Source: BS750m-G4 sp964472195
Lineage (GTDB): Bacteria; Bacteroidota; Ignavibacteria; Tepidaquicellales; Tepidaquicellaceae
NCBI GenBank assembly: GCA_964472195.1
Contig: CAYYJH010000002.1
Span: 8,018-72,017, forward strand
DNA: 64,000 nt
Direction: 5' to 3'
In this document: positions 47,986-56,880 of the stretch, piece after piece
Position numbering within the stretch: position 1 is the stretch's first letter
Layout: each line of letters opens with the position of its first letter
Notes under the pieces: model-generated
Database searches by the model: none
Seen by the model: only the letters and a program-made list of their open reading frames with translations
Told to the model about the DNA's origin: nothing
Position numbers and translations under genes: made by a program

Positions 47986-49269
47986 TTAAAAACCACTAAA
48001 TGCGTAACCGAAATCTATCTGCCATTGATTCATAGAAAGTTCAATTGTTTGCTGTCCGGGCGCTTCCATTGGATTTGGGCCAGAAACTTCTTTATTCAAA
48101 GCATACATAAAACCAATGCTAATCTCATTATTACATACTACTTTAGATAATCCTAGTGTAATATGCTGTTCTATAACACCGGGGGCAAGTATGTTAAACA
48201 TGACTTCTGAATCGGGAATTGGTTGCTTACCATATGAGTATCCACCTCTGAAAGTCCACCCGGGAACGCCTTCATACATCAAACCAAATTTATAAACTGT
48301 CATATCTTCCCATCCAAAACCTGCACCGTCATCCATTCCTAACATGCCTGTGCTTTGTGTTAGATTCGGCATCATAGGATTGTTTATAGATTTAATCTGG
48401 CTGTAAAGTATCTGTGTAACATCGAAAGAAAATGTCAATCCAGGTGCTGGCATTGCTGCAAAACCAGCTGTCCATGTAGCAGGAATATCAAATCCGCCTT
48501 GCTGTGCAAACAAACCACTATACCTGTCAAATTCACTCATATACATCTTAGTCTGAAAAGAGCCTCCAATCGATAATTGAGGTAATATCTTCCCCATGTA
48601 TCCGAATTTTGCTCCAAACCCGCTCGATGTACTATTCGTATTACCCGTCAGGTTGTTAGGGGAGCTTGAAAATCCAGCAAATGAACCAAGTCCTGCTGCT
48701 CTGAATCTTTGCCAGGCAAATAAACCTGTGACCCCTAAAGAGTGATTCTCGACAAACTCTATTGAATAAGTTGCACCTGCAAATAACTGCTCGAGATTTA
48801 CCCCGGTCAAGGGTGATGATGGGTCATGAAAAGTTTGCGTCATGTAACTGGTGTTCATACCACCATTTCCAAACACTGTAAAACCGATTGCCATATTATC
48901 CTGAACCTTATAACTCACACCCATTGTTGGCATAGCAAAAAAATCTGTCTCACTGGTTATCTTTCCAGGCGCTAAACCAAATGTACCCGGGAAACCTGAT
49001 GGCATACCAGTTACATTATATTCCCTGCTAGGACTAAATAAAGATACATTAACATCAAATCGATTATTATCTAAAAACACTAAACCAGCGGGATTTGTAA
49101 TTGAACCCAGTGAACTTAATGATAAAGCTACCCCGCTTCCGCCGAGAGATGAATACTTTGAACCAAAACCATGTCTCCTATAACCATCAGTACTATAAAC
49201 ACTCTGAGCGGTCATAAATAATGCTACCAAAATAGCAACAGTAAAGATTAAATTTTTTTTAATCATCAT
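47986..49269 (-). CDS. FadL/OmpP1-type outer-membrane transport protein
   Basis: A 427-residue protein with a signal peptide (~1-26, SVYSTDG). The mature N terminus is typical of the FadL/TodX hydrophobe channel family: YRRHGFGSKYSSLGGSGVALSLSSLGSITNPAGL, where the 'SxxNPAG' hatch motif is clear. Then follow beta strands rich in Gly/Phe/Tyr, ending WQIDFGYAFSGF with terminal Phe. FadL proteins admit long-chain fatty acids or aromatic hydrocarbons across the outer membrane. It lies downstream of the sulfur operon but is separated from it by 113 bp and has its own terminator. Confidence 0.85.
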   Translation of the reverse strand: MMIKKNLIFTVAILVALFMTAQSVYSTDGYRRHGFGSKYSSLGGSGVALSLSSLGSITNPAGLVFLDNNRFDVNVSLFSPSREYNVTGMPSGFPGTFGLAPGKITSETDFFAMPTMGVSYKVQDNMAIGFTVFGNGGMNTSYMTQTFHDPSSPLTGVNLEQLFAGATYSIEFVENHSLGVTGLFAWQRFRAAGLGSFAGFSSSPNNLTGNTNSTSSGFGAKFGYMGKILPQLSIGGSFQTKMYMSEFDRYSGLFAQQGGFDIPATWTAGFAAMPAPGLTFSFDVTQILYSQIKSINNPMMPNLTQSTGMLGMDDGAGFGWEDMTVYKFGLMYEGVPGWTFRGGYSYGKQPIPDSEVMFNILAPGVIEQHITLGLSKVVCNNEISIGFMYALNKEVSGPNPMEAPGQQTIELSMNQWQIDFGYAFSGF

Positions 49270-49382
49270 TTTTTCCTTAATTTATATTAATTAAGATATT
49301 TTTTAACGAGAAAGTATTAAACTTCTCACTTATTATATTCAAAACAGTTCAACAAATCATACACCCTAATAAATAAAACAAA

Positions 49383-49859
49383 CTAGGTAAAGATTATTTC
49401 TGCACCGGCAGATCTCTCATAAAACTGCCCAACGGAAATTATATCCTCCACCTGCGGACAAAAATCATCTTTTGTAAGATGAAACATATCCACAGTTGCT
49501 TTACAAGCATATAATTCTGCACCTGCGTCATGAATCATTTCGATAAATTCACCAACCGGTGGAATATCGAGCTTTTCCATTTCTTTCTTCATTTGACTGG
49601 TTGCGAATGCAGACATTCCTGGAATAGCTCCCATGAAAGTGGGTATATGCATTGCCGGATTACCGACAGTTGCAACTTTTAGGTTATTCATTCTTTTTTT
49701 AATCACCGCATCGAGTCCAAAAAATGTAAAGAACAATGTAGCTTCTATTCCTTCCATCCTTGCACCATTCGCCATTATAAGACCAGGATAAACTCCTTCG
49801 AGTGACCCTTTTGAAATTATAACAGAGACCTTTTCGATTTCATTTTTGTTTTCTGGCAT
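49383..49859 (-). CDS. DsrE2-like sulfur-relay protein
   Basis: A 158-residue DsrE/DsrF-like fold protein of the DsrE2 'peroxiredoxin-like' subgroup. Markers are VIISKGSLEGVYPGLIMANGA at the start, FTFFGLDAV (~44-52), MGAIPGMSAFATSQMKKEM (~75-93) and the conserved Cys in ELYACKATVDMF (~117), which is the presumed sulfur-carrying residue. There is a second Cys in DDFCPQ. There is no signal peptide. It is last in the operon MarR-SQR-DUF1641-TusE-DsrE. This setting supports persulfide handling in the cytoplasm. Confidence 0.87.
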   Translation of the reverse strand: MPENKNEIEKVSVIISKGSLEGVYPGLIMANGARMEGIEATLFFTFFGLDAVIKKRMNNLKVATVGNPAMHIPTFMGAIPGMSAFATSQMKKEMEKLDIPPVGEFIEMIHDAGAELYACKATVDMFHLTKDDFCPQVEDIISVGQFYERSAGAEIIFT

Positions 49860-49877
49860 TTTTATACTCCTTATCTG

Positions 49878-50195
49878 TTATATACAGCCTTTTGGTTTAG
49901 GTAATCCTGCAATTCTTGCAGCTTTTTTAGCAGGTCCTTTCGGAAAAAGAGAATATAACTCTTTTGTTGGTACACCACTTTCTTTAGTCAATCGTCTAAT
50001 CGATGGTGCATCACCTTTTTCCTGAAATTCCTTTCTCATAAAATTTATAACTGCCCAATGACGGTCAGTAAGTTCATCGATTCCCTCTTCTTTGGCTATT
50101 TCTTTCGCAATATCTTCATTCCAATCAGACAAATTTTTTAAATTACCGTCTTCGTCTACCTCAAGTGACTTACCGGTTATTTCTAATACTGCCAT
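49878..50195 (-). CDS. tusE: DsrC/TusE-family sulfur-relay protein lacking CysB
   Basis: A 105-residue DsrC/TusE protein: LEVDEDGNLKNLSDWNEDIA, DRHWAVINFMRKEF, and a C-terminal arm ending AGLPKPKGCI. The penultimate Cys104 (CysA) is present. The second redox Cys of true DsrC (eleven residues earlier) is Ala here (KKAARIAG). By the family rule, single-Cys members act as sulfur carriers like TusE or related proteins, not as DsrAB substrates. No dsrAB genes are in the window. It lies 14 bp after DUF1641 and 18 bp before the DsrE2-like gene. Confidence 0.9.
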   Translation of the reverse strand: MAVLEITGKSLEVDEDGNLKNLSDWNEDIAKEIAKEEGIDELTDRHWAVINFMRKEFQEKGDAPSIRRLTKESGVPTKELYSLFPKGPAKKAARIAGLPKPKGCI

Positions 50196-50209
50196 GTTAT
50201 TTCCTTTAT

Positions 50210-50917
50210 TTAATTTTTTTGATTTGAATTAACTTTTATTAAATTGTTTTCCTCTGGTTTCTTTGCTAAATTTTTTAAAAACTGAATGCTGAAAGCCATT
50301 CCTCTCTTCATCTCGGGATCATTTAATTCTTTTAATAATTTTAAAACTGAGACTTCTTTTTCGACTTCAATATCCAATTTCTTATAAACTGAAACTGCAT
50401 TGTTAATTGAATGCAGCATATCAGGTTGCGTTAAATTTTTAACGGTGTTCATAATAGTACCAATATTATCACCAAGCTTTTTAACATCTTCAACAGTAAA
50501 TCCTGTAACAATATTATCCAGTATCTTTATAGATTCTTTTATGAATTCGAAATACCCTTTTCTGTCAAGCTCATCCATCTTTTTCATGAAATCCAAAATG
50601 TATTCTCTCATCAGGGGTGATGAATCATGTAAAAAATCTGATATGCTTTCAAGTTGTTCGAGCATTTTTGTAATGTTATTCACATTTCTCAGTACCTTTT
50701 TGCCCAAGTAAAGCATATCCCCCGTGCTTATATGGTCATGCACTTCTTCCAGTTCATCAACCGCCGTCAGATATAGATCTTTACTGACTCTGGTTAAATC
50801 ATCCTTGAGGTCATCCATTTCTCTGCGATGGCGTTTCTGAAGTTCTATCTCCTCAAGAATTATATCTAACTTTTTGTTTATCTCATTAATTTGTTTCTGC
50901 ATGTTCTTATCAACCAT
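50210..50917 (-). CDS. DUF1641 family protein
   Basis: A 235-residue, mostly helical protein with an N-terminal coiled coil (~1-50). The DUF1641 core is recognisable from KGYFEFIKESIKILDNIVTGFTVEDVKKLGDNI (~118-150) and the late LLKELNDPEMKRGMAFSIQFLKNLA (~193-217). DUF1641 proteins commonly lie beside sulfide:quinone oxidoreductase-like and formate dehydrogenase genes. Their biochemical role is not established. There is no signal peptide or membrane helix. The stop of the SQR-like gene is 4 bp upstream, so the two are tightly coupled, which suggests the protein works with the flavoprotein. Confidence 0.85.
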   Translation of the reverse strand: MVDKNMQKQINEINKKLDIILEEIELQKRHRREMDDLKDDLTRVSKDLYLTAVDELEEVHDHISTGDMLYLGKKVLRNVNNITKMLEQLESISDFLHDSSPLMREYILDFMKKMDELDRKGYFEFIKESIKILDNIVTGFTVEDVKKLGDNIGTIMNTVKNLTQPDMLHSINNAVSVYKKLDIEVEKEVSVLKLLKELNDPEMKRGMAFSIQFLKNLAKKPEENNLIKVNSNQKN

Positions 50918-50921
50918 TATG

Positions 50922-52151
50922 TTAAGCCCTCTTTCCCGCCATTGTCATTTGGTGCTCGATCGGCATTTCGAGTCCTTTTAAAAGAAGATTCCAATAAACC
51001 CACCTAAACATAACCTTTCCATAATGATTTGTCTTGGTTTCTTCCAATAAAGAGAACGGACCAACTCCCGGCAATGGGAATTTACCCGGAAGCGGTTCGG
51101 TGTCATAGTTGAAATCTATTAAGATTCCTTTTCCAAACCCGGATTCAATAAAACAATTAGCATGCCCGTCAAACTTCTCTAACATTTCCCTGCCTTCAAT
51201 AACACTTAAAAAGTTTTCAAAAAGAACATCTGCTTGGAAGTGAGCAACGGAACCCGCTTTAGAACTCGGAAGATCAGTTGCATCTCCGATTACAAAAATG
51301 TTTTCATATTCTTTAGATCTTAGTGTTTGCTTGTCAGTTGGCACAAAGTTTAATTCGTCTCCCATCCCGCTTCTTTCAATCACGTCATCACCCATGTTAG
51401 TTGGTATTGTTACAAGCACATCGAAAGGAATTTCTATTTCATCCCATGAAATAATTTTTTTTTCATCATTATCTACACGGGCAATATTAAAGTCGGTTGT
51501 GAGCTTTATATTCTTTTTATCTAAAAAATCACCAAGTACTGCTGATGCTTTGGGTTTAGTAAATGCTCCGGACAAAGGTGTAACGAAATGTAAATCTATT
51601 TTGTCTCGAATACCGCGTTCTGTAAAATAAGAATCTGCTAAGAAAACAAATTCGAGAGGAGCAACAGGACATTTAATTGGCATCTCCGTAATATTCAAGA
51701 CGAGCTTGCCACCTTTCCAGTGCCTAAAGAAATCTCTTAAAGCACAAGCACCCTCTACAGTATAAAAATCAAAAATATTCTTTTGCCACAATTTGTCCTT
51801 CAGTCCTTCCGTTTCATCCGGTCTTATCTTAGCCCCAGTTGCTATAATTAAATAATCGTAAGGAAGGACTTTTTTATTTTCCAGAAGCACCCTGTTCTTA
51901 TCGGGTTCTATCTTTTCTATCATTGACATAATCACATCTGTCCCGGGAGGAAAGAAATCTCTCTTTGGTTTAATCACATCTTTGCAATTATAAATATTAA
52001 AAGGTATGAATAAAAAGCCGGGCTGGTAATAATGTTTTTCATGCTGGTCTACAATAGTTATTTGCCAGTCTTTTTTATCAAGAACCGCAGAGAGTTTGTT
52101 TAACATCATTGTTCCGGCAGTTCCTGCACCAAGTATCACAATTTTTTTCAA
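50922..52151 (-). CDS. Sulfide:quinone oxidoreductase-like FAD flavoprotein
   Basis: A 409-residue two-dinucleotide-fold oxidoreductase. The FAD site is VILGAGTAGTMMLNKL (~4-19), then YDYLIIATGA (~98-107) and the late FVIGDATDLPSSKAGSVAHFQ (~285-305). Cys is present in MPIKCPVAPLEF (~161) and GHANCFIESG (~335), the region where SQRs hold catalytic cysteines. The C-terminal tail (MFRWVYWNLLLKG) is amphipathic, as in membrane-associated SQR. It probably oxidises sulfide or a persulfide and reduces quinone. The start is TTG 52151; no in-frame ATG fits. It is preceded by the MarR gene. Confidence 0.82.
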   Translation of the reverse strand: MKKIVILGAGTAGTMMLNKLSAVLDKKDWQITIVDQHEKHYYQPGFLFIPFNIYNCKDVIKPKRDFFPPGTDVIMSMIEKIEPDKNRVLLENKKVLPYDYLIIATGAKIRPDETEGLKDKLWQKNIFDFYTVEGACALRDFFRHWKGGKLVLNITEMPIKCPVAPLEFVFLADSYFTERGIRDKIDLHFVTPLSGAFTKPKASAVLGDFLDKKNIKLTTDFNIARVDNDEKKIISWDEIEIPFDVLVTIPTNMGDDVIERSGMGDELNFVPTDKQTLRSKEYENIFVIGDATDLPSSKAGSVAHFQADVLFENFLSVIEGREMLEKFDGHANCFIESGFGKGILIDFNYDTEPLPGKFPLPGVGPFSLLEETKTNHYGKVMFRWVYWNLLLKGLEMPIEHQMTMAGKRA

Positions 52152-52209
52152 TTCTTTAGTGTTTTTAAATTTTCAATAATTTTATAACGAGCATAACTCC
52201 CTAAATTTT

Positions 52210-52668
52210 TTATCTGTTTTCATTCCAAATTTGAAAAGCTTTAATTAGTTCCTGTAATGTATTAATTATCGATTCTCTTTTTTCAACGGGAATATTATCC
52301 AGTATCTTTTCATGAAGTTCTAAGTAACGCTTATTAAGATTTTTTGTAAACGGAACTGCTTTACTCGTAAGGCAAACGTTAATGCTTCTCCTATCAGATT
52401 CATCTATTGTCCGTGTAATAAGTTTTTTCTTCTCTAAAGATGTTATGACGTGTGTAATTCTTCCGGGTGTCAGTTCCATTTTTTTTGCAAGCTCTTTGAC
52501 AGATGTGCAGGGGTTTGACTTAAAATATTGGAGACTCCTGAGCTCAACAGTTGTCAGGTTATAGAGGTTTGCAAAATAATGCTCTTTCTCCTGGCAGAAC
52601 TTTACCAGTTGTAATATCAGATGTAATAATGATTCCGAGTTTTCTCTTTTCTTTTTTGCGCTTCTCAT
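52210..52668 (-). CDS. MarR family transcriptional regulator
   Basis: A 152-residue winged-helix regulator. The DNA-binding part (~45-115) shows LTTVELRSLQYFKSNPCTSVKELAKKMELTPGRITHVITSLEKKKLITR, and the wing has DESDRRSINVCLT. Helices at both ends form the dimer. MarR proteins usually repress their own operon until a ligand or oxidant acts; the only Cys residues are scattered, so redox sensing is possible but not shown. It is first in the sulfur operon, 58 bp before the SQR-like gene. A 31-bp dyad lies 13 bp upstream of its ATG. Confidence 0.9.
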   Translation of the reverse strand: MRSAKKKRENSESLLHLILQLVKFCQEKEHYFANLYNLTTVELRSLQYFKSNPCTSVKELAKKMELTPGRITHVITSLEKKKLITRTIDESDRRSINVCLTSKAVPFTKNLNKRYLELHEKILDNIPVEKRESIINTLQELIKAFQIWNENR

Positions 52669-52680
52669 AGCAAATATAAT

Positions 52681-52711
52681 GTTTAGAGTGTATTTATTTT
52701 ATACTCTAAAC
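52681..52711. promoter_or_regulatory. Candidate MarR operator (9-bp inverted repeat)
   Basis: GTTTAGAGT (52681-52689) and ACTCTAAAC (52703-52711) form a perfect dyad with a 13-bp centre, directly upstream of the marR ATG at 52668. Its position suggests autoregulation. The right half, TTTTATACTCTAAAC, has partial copies at 52941-52951 and 57881-57889. Confidence 0.6.
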
Positions 52712-52940
52712 TAATTATATTAATTTTTTAATACAAGTATAAATTTTGACTCATTCATAATATCAATAGCAACACATATAATTACTGTGGTTACATAGTG
52801 TTATATAGCTTCAAAACTAATAATAATTTTATTTTAACTTTACATCTTTAGAAAATACAAGTGATGTTATATTACTTTATAGTATAAAATATAAAAAAAC
52901 ATACTAATGCTTTATTTTCAGTTTCACATGAAATTATATT

Positions 52941-52951
52941 TTTTATACTCT
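52941..52951. promoter_or_regulatory. Half-site like the MarR dyad, upstream of moeA
   Basis: TTTTATACTCT repeats the right half of the MarR dyad and lies about 87 bp before the moeA start. The rest of the 369-bp marR-moeA spacer is AT-rich with no ORF or RNA motif seen. Eleven AT-rich bases can match by chance. Confidence 0.3.
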
Positions 52952-53037
52952 CTCAATAATTATTTAAAAATTAAGGAGATTATTTCCTAATATTTATTTA
53001 TCTTAATTTAAAAATTTATCCATTTTAATTATAAAAC

Positions 53038-54246
53038 ATGAGAAGCTTTGAGGAAGCCGTTAAAATAATTTCAGAAGCATTCAACACACTACATCTTAAT
53101 TCAGAAGAAATTAACATAACAGATGCTTTAAACAGAATATTGGCAGAAACAATCCTTTCTGATATAGACCTGCCTCCTTTTGATAACTCTGCTATGGACG
53201 GATATGCTATAAAATTTAATCCGGGTATAAAAGAATGGAAAATAATCGGTGAAATATCAGCAGGGAATTATCGCGATTATAATGTAATAAAATCATCCGC
53301 AGTCCATATAATGACTGGAGGTAAAATTCCATTAAAATGCGATACAGTTATTCCTATTGAAGATGTTAATGTAAAAAACGAAAATGTAAAACTAAAAGAA
53401 GGGGTGAAATTCTCATGCGGGATGAATGTTAGAAAGAAAGGTGAAGACTTATCCAAGGGCTCGGTTGCAGTTAATAAAGGATGTGTATTAAAACCCCAAC
53501 AGATTGCTGTAGCAGCATCTTGTGGTAAATCCAAACTCAAAGTATACAAGAAACTTAACATAGGTATTCTTACAACTGGAGATGAACTCATAGACATTAA
53601 CATAAAACCCGACACCGATAAAATCCGTGCATCGAATCCTTACTCACTATATTCTGCAATTCAGGATACGAACATGAATCCAATAAATTTAGGTATTGTA
53701 AAAGACAATAGATCAATACTGTTAAAAAAAGTAAAAGAGGTACTCGACAAAAGGTTAGATATTTTGCTAACAACAGGTGGAGTCTCTGTTGGCAAATATG
53801 ATTACTTGAAAGAAGTGTTTGAAGAATTAGGTGTTGATACAAAATTCTGGCGAGTCTATATAAAACCCGGAAAGCCACTGCTATTTGGAGTTTATAAAAA
53901 TAGCAGACACAAAACCCTCATTTTCGGATTGCCAGGTAATCCCGTCTCTGCATTAGTTACATACATCGTCTTTATAAAAAGAAATGTTTTGAAACTTTTT
54001 GGATATCCGGAATTATCAACCGTACAAGCTGTATTAAAAAGCAACGTATTAAAAAAGGATAAGAAGAGACATTTCGGAAGAGGTACTTTGAAAAGAGTAG
54101 ATGCAAATTTATATAATGTGACTTTAGCAGAAGAACAGTCATCTGGAAATCTTGCACAGATGGGTAAGGCAAATTGTTTAATTGTAATCGAAGAAGAAAA
54201 AAACAATCCGAAAATTGGAGATACTGTAGAATGTATAATGATATAA
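53038..54246 (+). CDS. moeA: Molybdopterin molybdotransferase MoeA
   Basis: A 402-residue MoeA. Domain features: PFDNSAMDGYAIKF (~42-55), the GEISAGN stretch, IMTGGKIPLKCDTVIPIED (~90-108), the molybdopterin-binding fold with ILTTGDELID (~179-188) and TGGVSVGKYDY (~243-253), and GLPGNPVSALVTYIVFIK (~303-320). MoeA inserts molybdate into adenylylated molybdopterin in the cytoplasm. The length is typical. The last 16 bases overlap mobA out of frame, so the pair is coupled. The nearby molybdoenzyme operon is the obvious client. Confidence 0.95.
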   Translation: MRSFEEAVKIISEAFNTLHLNSEEINITDALNRILAETILSDIDLPPFDNSAMDGYAIKFNPGIKEWKIIGEISAGNYRDYNVIKSSAVHIMTGGKIPLKCDTVIPIEDVNVKNENVKLKEGVKFSCGMNVRKKGEDLSKGSVAVNKGCVLKPQQIAVAASCGKSKLKVYKKLNIGILTTGDELIDINIKPDTDKIRASNPYSLYSAIQDTNMNPINLGIVKDNRSILLKKVKEVLDKRLDILLTTGGVSVGKYDYLKEVFEELGVDTKFWRVYIKPGKPLLFGVYKNSRHKTLIFGLPGNPVSALVTYIVFIKRNVLKLFGYPELSTVQAVLKSNVLKKDKKRHFGRGTLKRVDANLYNVTLAEEQSSGNLAQMGKANCLIVIEEEKNNPKIGDTVECIMI

Positions 54247-54869
54247 CAGGCATAATTCTATCCGGTGGGAAAAGCAAACGGATGGGGGTAAACAAATCTC
54301 TTTTAATGATTGAGAATAAGACCATTATAGAGATTGTTTGTAATATTATGAGTAATTTATTTAGCGAATTGCTACTTATCACAAACGAGCCCGAGTTGTA
54401 TAAATTCTTAAGACTAAAAACTTTTAAGGATATATTTCCTGGAAAAGGACCGTTAGCTGGAATTCATTCCGGTTTAGTACATTCAAAAACACAAAAGAAT
54501 TTTATTTTATCCTGCGACATGCCCTTGATAACAGTTGACATGATTAATACAATCATAAATTTTAAAAAGGATTCTTTTATCACAGTTGCAAAAGCTAATG
54601 GTTATATACAACAGCTCTGCGGAGTGTACGATGAATGTTGTTTACAAGAAACTGAGAAATTATTAGAAGAAAGTCTCAGCAATGAAAACAGAAATGCCCA
54701 ACAGGGTAAAAGAGGGTGCAAAGTCTTACAGCTAATAAAAGAGGTGGATGCTGACATATTCGATGCTGAAGCACTTCCATTCTATAATAAGGATTTATTT
54801 TTTAATATGAATACTATGGATGATTTCGCATACGTGAAGAAAAAGTTGTTGAATAAAAGTGATGGTTAG
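54231..54869 (+). CDS. mobA: Molybdenum cofactor guanylyltransferase MobA
   Basis: About 212 residues. ATG 54231 gives MYNDITGIILSGGKSKRMG, the exact family start with its GTP-binding loop; the frame is open from 54174, but that extension lies within moeA. Further marks are the K of NKSLL, FPGKGPLAGIHSGL (~72-85), the metal site SCDMPLI (~98-104) and the C-terminal FFNMNTMDDFAYVKKKL. MobA links GMP to Moco to make the bis-MGD cofactor required by DMSO-reductase-family enzymes such as the one at 58.9-61.4 kb. It is convergent with the MOSC gene. Confidence 0.94.
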   Translation: MYNDITGIILSGGKSKRMGVNKSLLMIENKTIIEIVCNIMSNLFSELLLITNEPELYKFLRLKTFKDIFPGKGPLAGIHSGLVHSKTQKNFILSCDMPLITVDMINTIINFKKDSFITVAKANGYIQQLCGVYDECCLQETEKLLEESLSNENRNAQQGKRGCKVLQLIKEVDADIFDAEALPFYNKDLFFNMNTMDDFAYVKKKLLNKSDG

Positions 54870-54906
54870 AATCTTTTAGATATATTAGGAAGATAACAAG
54901 GAAGAA

Positions 54907-55374
54907 TTAATTAATCACAGATATTTCGTCTCCAACTGTAATTTTTCCAGGTTCGGTAACTATTGCAAAAATTCCTTCTCTTGGCATAACACAATCGCCC
55001 ACCTCATAAAAAATAGAACATTTTGAATGACATTCTTTACCAATTTGTGTAACTTCTAATTCTACGTCATTACCTATTTTAAGTTTTGTTCCTACGCTTA
55101 GGTTTGGAATGTCAATGAATTGTGTTGTTATATTTTCTGCAAACGCTCCCGGTCTAATGTTGGGTAGCCCTGCTTTTCTCATTTTCTCAATACTTTCGAA
55201 AGCTAATAGACTAATTTGCCTGTGCCAATTTCCGGAATGTGCATCTCCGTCTATACCAAGCTCTTTTACAAGACTTGCCTCTTTTATATTTGTTTTAGGA
55301 ATACCTTTTTTTCGACTAACTGAAATAGCCGTTACTTTTCCATTACTCCGATTATTTTTGTCTATACTATTCAA
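54907..55374 (-). CDS. MOSC domain protein
   Basis: A 155-residue single MOSC domain: GKVTAISVSRKKGIPK at the start, GIDGDAHSGNWHRQISLLAFESI (~49-71), RPGAFAENITT and the conserved Cys region GKECHSKCSIFYEVGDCVMPREGIFA (~111-136). MOSC domains bind molybdenum cofactor or carry sulfur. Short stand-alone forms are common in moa operons, but their exact step is unclear. The start is TTG 55374, with a GGAAG two bases into the upstream spacing. The moaC stop is 2 bp upstream, so it is in the same operon as moaC and moaA. Confidence 0.9.
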   Translation of the reverse strand: MNSIDKNNRSNGKVTAISVSRKKGIPKTNIKEASLVKELGIDGDAHSGNWHRQISLLAFESIEKMRKAGLPNIRPGAFAENITTQFIDIPNLSVGTKLKIGNDVELEVTQIGKECHSKCSIFYEVGDCVMPREGIFAIVTEPGKITVGDEISVIN

Positions 55375-55376
55375 TT

Positions 55377-55859
55377 TTATTCTTCCGAAATTTTATAACT
55401 ACCGCTTTTACCACCTGTTTTAGATATTAACTTAATATTCGAGATAACTATCGACTTGTCTAATGCTTTACACATATCGTACACAGTTAAGGCAGCAATA
55501 GTTGCTCCTGTTAAGGCTTCCATTTCAACACCGGTCTTCGAAAATGTCTTTGCGGTCGCTCTTACAATAACAACTTTTCTTTCCGAATCTAACATAATTT
55601 TCAAATCTAAATTCGAAATAAATATGTTATGACATAATGGTATCAGCTCGCTTGTTCTCTTAGCTCCCTGTATCCCCGCTATTTTCGCAACCGATAAAAC
55701 ATCACCTTTTTCTATCACATTGTCTTTCAGTTTCTCAAAAACAATGTTCGATACCAACACCTCTGCTTGTGCTGTAGCTTCTCTTCGAGTTTCATCTTTA
55801 GATGTTACATCTACCATTTTCGCTTTATTTGTTTCGTCAACATGTGTGAATTCCTTCAT
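55377..55859 (-). CDS. moaC: Cyclic pyranopterin monophosphate synthase MoaC
   Basis: About 160 residues. ATG 55859 is chosen because the family starts a few residues before FTHVDE; the frame continues seven codons further upstream. Markers are MVDVTSKDETRREATAQA, GIQGAKRTSELIPLCHNIFIS (~72-92) and EMEALTGATIAALTVYDMCKALDKS (~112-136), containing the active-site Lys/Asp set. MoaC converts the MoaA product to cyclic pyranopterin monophosphate, the first isolable Moco intermediate. It lies 4 bp after moaA and 2 bp before the MOSC gene. Confidence 0.95.
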   Translation of the reverse strand: MKEFTHVDETNKAKMVDVTSKDETRREATAQAEVLVSNIVFEKLKDNVIEKGDVLSVAKIAGIQGAKRTSELIPLCHNIFISNLDLKIMLDSERKVVIVRATAKTFSKTGVEMEALTGATIAALTVYDMCKALDKSIVISNIKLISKTGGKSGSYKISEE

Positions 55860-55863
55860 ACAA

Positions 55864-56868
55864 TTAACCTCCCACATCAATCATTTTATTTTTATCTAGT
55901 TTAATTATATCATCAACACCCAAATGTCCTTTTTCTTTCAATTGCACCCTCTCATAAATTAAACGGGCGATATAGGAATCACTACAAAGCGGATCCCGAA
56001 TATACTTCTTCAGATTTATTTCGCCTGATTCGTCTGAAAACAAACAAGATTTCATGTTACCATCTGATTTAATTCTAATTCTATTACAACTCCCACAAAA
56101 GTTATTCGATATAGAGCTGATAAAACCTATTCTGCCTGTATAACCTTCTATATTATAATTAGACGCAACACGAAGTTTACTGTCGTTAATTTTAATAAGT
56201 TTATATTTTTTTTCAATCATGCGTTTCAATTCTCCACTACTAATAAACTTATCCTTACTCCATCCATTACAACCGAAAGGCATATATTCAATGAATCTGA
56301 GTGTGATTTTTCTGTCTCTTACAAAATCAACAAAATCCAATATCTCTCCGTCATTGATTCCCTTAATCAAAACAACATTTATTTTCAATCCATCAAACTT
56401 AAGCTCCTCTGCCATATCAATTGAATGTTTTACACTTTTAATAACATCTTTTCCAGTTATTTGTTTATACTTTTCAGCATTAAGTGAATCAATACTAATA
56501 TTCAATTTATCCAATCCCAATTCCCTCAGCCGGGAAATCTTGTTCTCAAGCAGCGTTCCATTAGTTGTAAGGCAAAATTCGAAATTATAACTGCGTTTGA
56601 TATCATACAGCTTTTCAAAAAACGTAATAATATCTTTTCTAACCAAAGGCTCACCACCGGTAAATCTTATTTTCCTAACTTCGAAATCAACAAGGAAGAT
56701 CTTTATCAATCTAATTAATTCATCATAGTTTAGAATATCATTTTTCCCCAGCTTTTTATAGTTGTGAGTATCTGGATTACAGTAAGTACAGTTCAAGTTA
56801 CACTTATCTGTCAAAGATATTCTTATGTAATCATGAATCCTTCCAAACTTGTCAATTAGCTTTGCCAT
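55864..56868 (-). CDS. moaA: GTP 3',8-cyclase MoaA
   Basis: A 334-residue radical SAM enzyme. The N-terminal cluster is CNLNCTYC (~24-31, CxxxCxxC). Then come FTGGEPLVRKD (~68-78), the substrate region, and the C-terminal second [4Fe-4S] site FCGSCNRIRIKSDG...SC (~255-273). The protein ends in the conserved GG tail. Both clusters are complete. MoaA rearranges GTP in the first step of Moco synthesis. It belongs to the operon CMD-like gene, chrA-like, moaA, moaC, MOSC. No moaD or moaE is visible in the window. Confidence 0.96.
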   Translation of the reverse strand: MAKLIDKFGRIHDYIRISLTDKCNLNCTYCNPDTHNYKKLGKNDILNYDELIRLIKIFLVDFEVRKIRFTGGEPLVRKDIITFFEKLYDIKRSYNFEFCLTTNGTLLENKISRLRELGLDKLNISIDSLNAEKYKQITGKDVIKSVKHSIDMAEELKFDGLKINVVLIKGINDGEILDFVDFVRDRKITLRFIEYMPFGCNGWSKDKFISSGELKRMIEKKYKLIKINDSKLRVASNYNIEGYTGRIGFISSISNNFCGSCNRIRIKSDGNMKSCLFSDESGEINLKKYIRDPLCSDSYIARLIYERVQLKEKGHLGVDDIIKLDKNKMIDVGG

Positions 56869-56880
56869 ACATTAAATAAT

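Noticed and set aside
52669..53037. Moco riboswitch upstream of moeA
   Set aside because: I could not draw a conserved multi-stem structure in this very AT-rich spacer; only half-site-like motifs are visible.
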